The notes under the pieces: model-generated
What the model saw: only the letters and a program-made list of their open reading frames with translations
Databases searched by the model: none
Told to the model about the DNA's origin: nothing
Made by a program: the position numbers and the translations under genes
Origin: Streptomyces sp. ITFR-16
GTDB lineage: Bacteria; Actinomycetota; Actinomycetes; Streptomycetales; Streptomycetaceae
Direction: 5' to 3'
Length of the DNA: 64,000 nucleotides
Assembly (NCBI RefSeq): GCF_031844705.1
Contig: NZ_CP134609.1
Span: 1,116,001 to 1,180,000, forward strand
In this document: piece after piece, positions 58,394 through 64,000 of the stretch
Numbering within the stretch: the first letter of the stretch is position 1
How the letters are laid out: each line of letters starts with the position of its first letter

Positions 58394-59826
58394 CTTCCCT
58401 CCAGCGGGAGTTCGACGGTGAAGACCGCGCCGCCCGTGGGCCCGTTCGCCGCGTGGACGGTGCCGCCGTGCAGCCGGACGTTCTCCTGGGCGATGGCGAG
58501 GCCGAGCCCGCTGCCGGCCGACCGGGTGCGGGCCGCGTCCGCCTTGTAGAAGCGGTCGAAGATGTGCGGGAGCACGGTGTCGTCGATGCCGGGGCCACTG
58601 TCCTCGACCTCCGTGACCAGCACGTCCGCCCCGTCCCGCCGCACGGTCCGCAGGCGCAGGGTGACCGGTTCGGCCCCGTGGCGCAGGGCGTTGCCCACCA
58701 GGTTGGCGACGACCACGTCGAAGCGGCGCGGGTCGAGCACCGCCCGTATGCCGTCCGGGAGTTCGGTCACGACCCGGTCCTCCCAGCGTCGGGCCTGCAG
58801 GGTCTTGCGGATGGTCTCGGCGACGTCGACCTCGTCGGGGTGCAGACCGGCCGCCCGGGCGTCGAAGCGGGACATCTCCATCAGGTCCTCGACGAGGGTG
58901 GCGAGCTTCCCGGTCTCCGCGCTGATCAGCCGGACGGCCGCCGCGGTGTCGGGGCGCAGGTCGGCGGCGTCCTCGTCGAGCACCTCGGTGACGGCGAGCA
59001 TGCCGGCGAGCGGCGTCCGCAGCTCGTGGGAGACGTCCGATGCGAACCGTCTGGCCCGCTCCTCGGCCTGCCGGAGCTCCTCCACGGACTCCTGGAGCTT
59101 GGTCGAAGACTCGTTGAACGTCCAGGCCAGATCGGCGAGTTCGTCGGAGCCGCGCACCGCGATCCGGGTGCGCAGCTCGCCCCGGCCGATCCCGGCGGCT
59201 GCCCGGCGCAGTTCGCGCACCGGGCGCAGGACGCTGCGCGCGGCGAGCAGGGCGGGGACCAGTGCGACGAGCAGGGCGGGCAGGGCGCCGTCGCGGGCGG
59301 CGGTGACCATGGCGGCCACGTTCGCCTCCTCGGTGGACAGCGGCATCACGGCGTAGACGACGAGCCCGGTGGGCTGGCGCCCGTCGCCCCGGTCGAAGAC
59401 CGTCGGCATCGCCACGGTCAGCCACGGCTTCCCGTCCTTGACCACGCGCTGGAAGGAGCCGTGGGTGCCGGCGCGGGCGGCGGCGCGCAGCCCGGGGGTG
59501 ATCACGGTGGAGGTCGGCCGGTCCGACGAGGAGGCCCGCAGCTTCCCGTACTCGGCGAAGACGGTCCAGGTGTGCGACTTGCCCTGGCGGGCGAGCGAGA
59601 GGCACATGTCGCGCATCCAGACCCGGTCCAGCGGGAGGTTGATGCCCTGCGCGCCGACCCGGTCCCGGAACTGCGAGACGGCGGTGTCCTGCGCCTGCTG
59701 GAGGATCGCGGAGCGGGCCTCGCGGTAGGTCAGGGCGGCCGTGGTGGCAGCGCTGACGGCGGCGACGAACAGGAACGCGGCGACGAGGCGGGTGCGCAGG
59801 CCGAACCGGGCGGCAACCGGTCTCAT
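58390..59826 (-). CDS. Sensor histidine kinase with HAMP domain
   Basis: 478 residues from ATG at 59826, overlapping the response-regulator stop by four bases. Membrane helix 1 about 10-32, extracytoplasmic sensor domain about 33-185 (LPLDRVWMRDMC, WTVFAEYGKLRA), helix 2 about 190-210, HAMP about 212-265 (SVLRPVRELRRAAAGIGRGEL), DHp with H-box ASDVSHELRTPLAG (His near 275) and a complete ATPase: N-box VVANLVGNALRHG, G1 EDSGPGIDD, F-box FDRFYKAD, G2 GSGLGLAIA. Phosphorylates the OmpR-type regulator. Partner GerMN lipoprotein follows. Adjacent murJ and femX suggest an envelope-stress role. Confidence 0.94.
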   Translation of the reverse strand: MRPVAARFGLRTRLVAAFLFVAAVSAATTAALTYREARSAILQQAQDTAVSQFRDRVGAQGINLPLDRVWMRDMCLSLARQGKSHTWTVFAEYGKLRASSSDRPTSTVITPGLRAAARAGTHGSFQRVVKDGKPWLTVAMPTVFDRGDGRQPTGLVVYAVMPLSTEEANVAAMVTAARDGALPALLVALVPALLAARSVLRPVRELRRAAAGIGRGELRTRIAVRGSDELADLAWTFNESSTKLQESVEELRQAEERARRFASDVSHELRTPLAGMLAVTEVLDEDAADLRPDTAAAVRLISAETGKLATLVEDLMEMSRFDARAAGLHPDEVDVAETIRKTLQARRWEDRVVTELPDGIRAVLDPRRFDVVVANLVGNALRHGAEPVTLRLRTVRRDGADVLVTEVEDSGPGIDDTVLPHIFDRFYKADAARTRSAGSGLGLAIAQENVRLHGGTVHAANGPTGGAVFTVELPLEGR

Positions 59827-60506
59827 GCGAGGGGTCCGAAGCGGTAGCCGAAGCCGCGGACGGTCTGGATGTAGCGCGGACTGCCGGGCACGTCCTCGAC
59901 CTTCTGCCGCAGTCTGCGCACACAGGCGTCGACCAGCCGGGCGTCGCCGTGGTAGCTGTGCTCCCACACGTACTCCAGCAACTGCTGCCGGCTGAAGACC
60001 TGTTCGGGCGAGGCCGACAGATAGAGGAGCAGCTTGAGTTCGGAGGGGGCGAGCAGCAGCCGCTCGCCCGTCTTGGCGACCGTGAGGCCCGCCCGGTCCA
60101 CGGTCAGGGCGCCGTGCGACTCCAGCCCGCCTCGCCCGGCGGGCTCCGCGAGCCGCCTCAGGACGGCGCGGATCCTCGCCTCGATGACCTCGGTACGGGC
60201 GGGCTTGACGATGTAGTCGTCGGCGCCGGCCTCCAGGCCCACGACCACGTCGAAGTCGTCGCCCCGCGCGGTGAGCATGATGACGGGCAGCTGGCTGGTC
60301 TCCCGGATGCGGCGGCAGACCTGGACGCCGTTCATGCCGGGCAGCATCAGGTCCAGCAGGACGAGGTCGGGCCGGAACTCCGTCAGCGCGGCGAGCCCGG
60401 CCTCGCCCGTACCGACGGTCCGCATCTCGTGCCCGCGCCGGCGCAGCCCCAGTTCGACCCCTTCACGGACGGACGGGTCGTCTTCGATCAGCAGCACGCG
60501 TGGCAT
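59823..60506 (-). CDS. OmpR-family response regulator (AfsQ1/CseB-like)
   Basis: 227 residues, ATG at 60506. Receiver domain about 1-115: acidic pocket LLIEDDPSVREG, phosphoryl Asp in PDLVLLDLMLPGMNG (near 53), Thr/Lys switch IMLTARGDD and YIVKPAR. Winged-helix DNA-binding domain about 130-225 (LAPSELKLLLYLSASPEQVFSRQQLLEYVWEHSYHGDARLVDACVRRLRQKVED, in pieces: SRQQLLEYVWEHSYHGD). Most like the AfsQ1 subgroup of actinomycete regulators. First gene of RR-HK-lipoprotein; murJ ends 54 bases upstream. Confidence 0.94.
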   Translation of the reverse strand: MPRVLLIEDDPSVREGVELGLRRRGHEMRTVGTGEAGLAALTEFRPDLVLLDLMLPGMNGVQVCRRIRETSQLPVIMLTARGDDFDVVVGLEAGADDYIVKPARTEVIEARIRAVLRRLAEPAGRGGLESHGALTVDRAGLTVAKTGERLLLAPSELKLLLYLSASPEQVFSRQQLLEYVWEHSYHGDARLVDACVRRLRQKVEDVPGSPRYIQTVRGFGYRFGPLA

Positions 60507-60560
60507 GGCGTCAGTATCCCAGCGATCAAGGAATGGATTCGAAAGGGTGAGCGAGAGGGC

Positions 60561-62252
60561 TCAGGCGCGCCGCAGCCGGCCGCGGACGGCGTCCAGTGCT
60601 CCGCTCACCTCGGCCAGCCGCAGCGGCCTGGCCAGCAGCGCGACGACCAGGACCAGGACGCCCGTGCCGGCCCCCACGGCAGCGAAGTCGCCGAGCCCCG
60701 TCCCGTCCGTGTCGACGGCGCGCGCCGCCGCGTACGCCAGCGCTCCGGCGGGTACGCACGCGACGACCAGCCGCACATGCGCCCGCACCCCGGGCGAGCG
60801 CGCGAGCGAGGGCCGCGCCGCACCGGCCGGGGAGACCCTGCGGTGCAGGACGTACGCGGTGACGGCGAAGCCGGCCAGCAGAGCGACGGAGTACGCCCCC
60901 GCCATCCCGGTCACCGCCCAGCGCGGGGGCAGCAGCAGATAGGCGACGACCGCGAGCCCGGCGTTGAGCGCGGCGATGACCAGGTTCAGCAGGAACGGCG
61001 TACGGGTGTCGCTCATCGCGTAGAAGCCGCGCGCGAGCACGTACTGCCCGGAGAAGGCGATCAGTCCCGGCGCGAAGGCCGCCATCATGCCCGCCATCAC
61101 CGTGACGTCCGCCGCGTCGGTACGTCCGTAGCCGAAGACCGCGCCCATCACCCACGGCGCCAGCGCGAGCAGGGCGGCGGACGCCGGGATCACCGCGGCG
61201 GCGGAGGTCCGCAGCGCGTAGGAGAGGTCGCGCCGCACCCCGGCCAGATCGCCCGCCGCCGCGTACCGGCTCATCCGGGGCATCAGCGCGGTGACGAGGC
61301 TGACGGTCACGATGCCCTGCGGCACCACCCACAGCTGATAGGCGTAGCTGTACGCGGTGTAGCCCGCGCCGCCGTCGACGAGTCGGTCGGCCGCGTGCTG
61401 GCCGGACGCGGTGGAGAGCCGGGTCACGACCCAGTAGGCCGCCTGGTTGGTGAGCACGAGCATGACGAGCCAGCCGGCCGCGCGCAGCGGCCTGGTCAGT
61501 CCGCTGCCGCGCCAGTCGAACCGGGGCCGCCAGCGGAACTTCGCGGCGCGCAGCGACGGGATCAGCGCGAGGCTCTGGACGGCGATGCCCGCCGTGGTCC
61601 CCCAGCCCAGCCACTGCGCCTGGGCGGACGTCAGGGTGTCGTCGGAGCCGGCCGCGATCCACAGGTAGAGCCCGAACACCGCGATAATGACAAGGTTGTT
61701 GAGGACCGGGGTCCACATCATCGCGCCGAACCGGTCACGGGCGTTCAGCACCTGTCCCAGCAGGGTGAAGAGGCCGTAGAAGAGGATCTGCGGCAGGCAG
61801 TAGCGGGCCAGCGCGATGGTGAGTTCGGCCTGGTGGCCGTCGTAGGTGGGCGCGTACACCGAGATGATCAGCGGGGCGCCGACGACGGCGAGCGCGGTGA
61901 GGGCGAGCAGCCCGACGGTGCACAGGGTGAGCAGGCGGTCGGTGTAGGCGGCGCCGCCGTCGGCGTGCTCCTTGGCGGCGCGGACGAGTTCGGGGACGAA
62001 GACCGCGTTGAGGGCGCCGCCGATGAGCAGCATGTAGAGGATGTTGGGGACGGTGTTGGCGACCGTGTAGCCGTCGGCGCCGAGTCCGGTGCCGAGCGCG
62101 GCGACGACGACCGCCGAGCGTATGAACCCCGTCGCGCGCGAGACGACGGACCCGGCGGCCATGACGGCGCCGCTGCGGAGCACCGAGCCGGAGCCCTGCG
62201 GTGTGCCCGGTTGCCCGGTGGCCGTGCCGGCGGGCACCTCCGCGGCCGTCAC
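60561..62252 (-). CDS. murJ: Murein biosynthesis integral membrane protein MurJ, probable lipid II flippase
   Basis: 563 residues from GTG at 62252, overlapping the femX-like stop by four bases (GTGA); a longer in-frame reading to 62819 is a shadow of femX. MOP-superfamily protein with about 14 helices: SVLRSGAVMAAGSVVSRATGFIRSAVV at the start (pieces), NTVPNILYMLLIGGALNAVFVPELVRA, and ARGFYAMSDTRTPF in the C-terminal half. Flips lipid II across the membrane for peptidoglycan growth. Coupled to a FemX-like transferase that adds the bridge residue to lipid II. Lacks the long kinase-homology tail of mycobacterial MviN. Confidence 0.92.
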   Translation of the reverse strand: MTAAEVPAGTATGQPGTPQGSGSVLRSGAVMAAGSVVSRATGFIRSAVVVAALGTGLGADGYTVANTVPNILYMLLIGGALNAVFVPELVRAAKEHADGGAAYTDRLLTLCTVGLLALTALAVVGAPLIISVYAPTYDGHQAELTIALARYCLPQILFYGLFTLLGQVLNARDRFGAMMWTPVLNNLVIIAVFGLYLWIAAGSDDTLTSAQAQWLGWGTTAGIAVQSLALIPSLRAAKFRWRPRFDWRGSGLTRPLRAAGWLVMLVLTNQAAYWVVTRLSTASGQHAADRLVDGGAGYTAYSYAYQLWVVPQGIVTVSLVTALMPRMSRYAAAGDLAGVRRDLSYALRTSAAAVIPASAALLALAPWVMGAVFGYGRTDAADVTVMAGMMAAFAPGLIAFSGQYVLARGFYAMSDTRTPFLLNLVIAALNAGLAVVAYLLLPPRWAVTGMAGAYSVALLAGFAVTAYVLHRRVSPAGAARPSLARSPGVRAHVRLVVACVPAGALAYAAARAVDTDGTGLGDFAAVGAGTGVLVLVVALLARPLRLAEVSGALDAVRGRLRRA

Positions 62253-63412
62253 CGGCGTGCCAGGTAGGCCTGGAACGCCCGGTACAGCGTGTTGTTGGCG
62301 GCTCCGCCCACCGATGTCTCCCACTCTCCGAGGGTCTCCACGACCTGGCCGCCGGTGCCGAGCTTCCAGCGCAGCAGTCCGAAGGGGCGGTCGTCGGGAT
62401 CGAGGGTGGAGGATACCCCGCGCATGTCGTACACCTCGGCGCCCCGGTCCAGGGCCTCGCACATCATTCCCCACTGCAGGGCGTTGCTGGGGCGGACCTC
62501 GCGGCGGTGGTCGGCGGAGGCACCCGTCTGGTACCAGACGCGGCGGCCGGTGCTGATCATGGTGTGGGCGGCGAGTATCTCCCCTTCGTGCACGGCGAGG
62601 CAGAGCTTCATCCGGCCGGGCTCCTCCGCGTTGAGGACGGCGTACTGGCGCTGGTAGTAGGCAAGGGAGCGGCCGAGGCGGAAGCCGTCGCGCTCCTCGG
62701 TGATCCGCAGCAGCCGGTGGAACTCGGGCAGTTCGGCGGCACTGCCGGTGACGACCCGCACCCCCGCCTTCCCGGCCCTGCGCACATTGCGGCGCCACTC
62801 CTGGTTGAGCCCCGCCCACAGCTCCTCACGGGTGCGCCCGGCCAGCGGCACCCGGAAGACGTACCGGGGCTGGGCGTCGGCATCCCCGCCGTCCCCGCCG
62901 CAGCGCCGCCAGCCCCGGGCCCGCAGCCGGTCCGCGACGGCCGAGCCGAGCGGGTCGACCTCGCTCGCCAGGACGTCCCCGACGGTGCGGCCGGGACCGG
63001 TGCCCGCCTTGAGCCGGGGCGTGTCCCAGCGGCGGTAGGCCGGGGACGGCCCCATCCGTACGGCGAACGCCCCGGCGGCCCGCAGATGGGCCAGCAGCGG
63101 CCGCAGCCAGCGGTCGATCCCGGGATCGGACCAGTCGGCCACCGGTCCTTCCGGGAGATAGGCGAAGTATTTGCGGGTGCCGGGGAATTGCCGGTAGAGA
63201 ACCAGCGCGCTGCCGGTCAGTTCACCGTCGTCGCCGTGCCAGCCAATCATTTCCGAGGACCATTGGTCCTTCACCCCGGCCCAGGACGGGTACTGCAGAA
63301 AGCTCGCATCGGCGTGCGCCGCCACCTGGGCCCGGTGCTCGGCCGCCGTGAGGACGCGTATCCGTACTTCCTGTTCACGGCTGCGTTCTCCGGTCGCGAG
63401 CAGCGCTGACAT
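62249..63412 (-). CDS. FemX/FemA-family lipid II:glycine glycyltransferase-like protein
   Basis: 387 residues, ATG at 63412. Two GNAT-like Fem domains: SFLQYPSWAGVKDQW (near 40-55), ALVLYRQFPGTRKYFAYLPEGPV in pieces, a coiled-coil-like NQEWRRNVRRAGKAGV (near 210), and YYQRQYAVL, then AAHTMISTGRRVWYQTGASADH and NALQWGMMCEALDRG, all typical of Fem ligases. In Streptomyces, FemX adds the first Gly of the peptidoglycan bridge to lipid II using Gly-tRNA. Coupled to murJ, so the pair modifies and flips lipid II. Confidence 0.9.
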   Translation of the reverse strand: MSALLATGERSREQEVRIRVLTAAEHRAQVAAHADASFLQYPSWAGVKDQWSSEMIGWHGDDGELTGSALVLYRQFPGTRKYFAYLPEGPVADWSDPGIDRWLRPLLAHLRAAGAFAVRMGPSPAYRRWDTPRLKAGTGPGRTVGDVLASEVDPLGSAVADRLRARGWRRCGGDGGDADAQPRYVFRVPLAGRTREELWAGLNQEWRRNVRRAGKAGVRVVTGSAAELPEFHRLLRITEERDGFRLGRSLAYYQRQYAVLNAEEPGRMKLCLAVHEGEILAAHTMISTGRRVWYQTGASADHRREVRPSNALQWGMMCEALDRGAEVYDMRGVSSTLDPDDRPFGLLRWKLGTGGQVVETLGEWETSVGGAANNTLYRAFQAYLARR

Positions 63413-63573
63413 GTCCGTGGCCCTCCCTCGTGGGCCCCGCGGTCGGCTCGGCGGGGCTGCACAGGATGCTCACAGCGGTCCGTGACCGGTCCGCGCGCCG
63501 GATGTGACCGGACGATGACCGTTGCGCTGCGGTCCCCGTCACACAGGGAATTCCCGCTTTTCCTCGGATTTGA

Positions 63574-63600
63574 GGAACTTAAGCTCCGCTGCATGCCTCT
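63574..63600 (+). promoter_or_regulatory. Possible SigE-type promoter before the L,D-transpeptidase-like gene
   Basis: GGAAC at 63574-63578 is followed 16 bases later by GCCTCT. Envelope-stress sigma factor SigE of Streptomyces reads GGAAC-N16/17-[GT]CT-like promoters. It would start transcription near 63605, after the ATG at 63593 and before the TTG at 63638, which supports the TTG start. Weak evidence. Confidence 0.3.
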
Positions 63601-63637
63601 TCCACGACGACAGTGCAAGGCCCTGGAGGTTTTTCCG

Positions 63638-64000
63638 TTGATCACCGCTCGTCCGATATCCGCCCGCCCGCGCACCCTTCGCGCGGCCCGGCTCGCACTG
63701 GCCGCCGGCACCGCGGTGCTCGGCGTCACACTCACCGCCTGCTCCGGTGGCGCCGCCGCCTCGGACCGCGAGGCCGGCAAGGACGGCAAGGACGGCTCCT
63801 CCCGGGCGGCCGACACCCGGATCTCGGTGAACCTGCGGGGATCGGCGGCGGCCGCGGGCAAGCCGGTGACCGTGACCCTGGCGGCCGGGAAGCTGCGGAA
63901 GGTCACGGTCTCGGCCGGCAAGGGCGAGGCCCTGACCGGCCGGATCGCCGCCGGCGGCAGGACCTGGACCTCGGACCGGCCGGCCGCGCCCGGCACCGCG
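63638..64000 (+). CDS. L,D-transpeptidase-like Ig-domain lipoprotein, 5' part only
   Basis: About 121 residues are visible before the window ends. TTG at 63638 has GGAGGT seven bases upstream; an in-frame ATG at 63593 lacks a ribosome site. Signal peptide ends with lipobox GVTLTAC (about residues 29-35), then SGGAAASDREAGKDGKDG linker and a beta-rich Ig-like domain starting TRISVNLRGSAAAAGKPVTVTLAAGKLRKVTVS. This matches the N-terminus of actinomycete L,D-transpeptidases (Ig-like domains before a YkuD domain) that form 3-3 peptidoglycan crosslinks. The catalytic domain is not in the window, so the call rests on the N-terminus and on murJ/femX neighbours. Confidence 0.7.
   Translation, partial: MITARPISARPRTLRAARLALAAGTAVLGVTLTACSGGAAASDREAGKDGKDGSSRAADTRISVNLRGSAAAAGKPVTVTLAAGKLRKVTVSAGKGEALTGRIAAGGRTWTSDRPAAPGTA

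Noticed and set aside
1..64000. tRNA, rRNA, integrase, transposase or attachment sites.
   Set aside because: None recognised on either strand; no evidence for a mobile element in the window.

Overview
The window looks like a stretch of Streptomyces (or very close actinomycete) chromosome. The base composition is very GC-rich with strong GC bias at third codon positions, GTG and TTG starts are common, start/stop overlaps of the ATGA, GTGA and TGATG type are frequent, and many proteins belong to families typical of Streptomyces (CBM13-tagged secreted hydrolases, F420-dependent enzymes, class F sortase, a GerMN lipoprotein beside a two-component system, a LmbE-free MurJ/FemX group). No rRNA, tRNA, CRISPR array, insertion sequence or phage gene was seen.

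Layout. 0-1.8 kb: end of a peptide ABC transporter operon, with the substrate-binding gene interrupted by an in-frame TAA. 1.9-8.3 kb: four secreted polysaccharide-acting proteins on the minus strand (ThuA-like, beta-helix, GH18, GH16), every one carrying a ricin-type CBM13 module; this reads as a fungal-wall or beta-glucan/chitin degradation island. 8.7-14.4 kb: a second, intact peptide ABC transporter operon (permease, permease, double ATPase, lipoprotein). 14.8-22.4 kb: scattered single genes (permuted lipoate ligase, oxidoreductase/MarR pair, LysR/hydrolase pair, amidase) and a two-gene unit whose second member is a truncated AbiEii-type nucleotidyltransferase. 22.6-26 kb: LolA-like secreted protein, NCS1 nucleobase permease and an LLM-class F420 oxidoreductase. 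26.2-28.2 kb: flavin monooxygenase with divergent TetR repressor and a clear composite operator.

28.2-40.3 kb is a propionyl-CoA block. prpD-prpB-prpC (methylcitrate cycle) is divergent from a short-chain acyl-CoA regulator; next comes a five-gene valine catabolism operon (mmsA, acyl-CoA dehydrogenase, 3-hydroxyisobutyryl-CoA hydrolase, mmsB, enoyl-CoA hydratase). A cobalamin riboswitch sits upstream of mmsA on the same strand, back-to-back with cobF. Valine yields propionyl-CoA through MmsA; the methylcitrate enzymes remove it without B12, so the presence of a B12 sensor here is suggestive.

40.4-46.6 kb: class F sortase with a wall-anchored partner, a dienelactone-hydrolase-like protein lacking the usual Cys nucleophile, a CrtI-like oxidoreductase with an SRPBCC protein, and dihydropyrimidinase. 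47-50.7 kb: secreted phosphatase, then beta-ureidopropionase-like amidohydrolase and class III aminotransferase. Dihydropyrimidinase and the amidohydrolase operon carry the same TCTACG-N2-CGTAGA palindrome upstream, so they probably form one reductive pyrimidine (or hydantoin) catabolic regulon that may also use the permease and LLM enzyme near 24 kb.

50.8-57.8 kb: a repeat-containing protein with a 48-bp tandem array, F420 PPOX protein, XRE regulator divergent from methionine aminopeptidase, GH75 chitosanase with a palindromic operator, gamma-glutamyltransferase, and an unrecognised membrane-anchored protein. 57.9-64 kb: an envelope group: response regulator, histidine kinase, GerMN lipoprotein, MurJ, FemX-like transferase, and the start of an L,D-transpeptidase-like lipoprotein.

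Starts were chosen by ribosome binding site, operon overlap and signal peptide position; several long reading frames on the opposite strand or continuous with upstream genes were treated as GC-bias artefacts.
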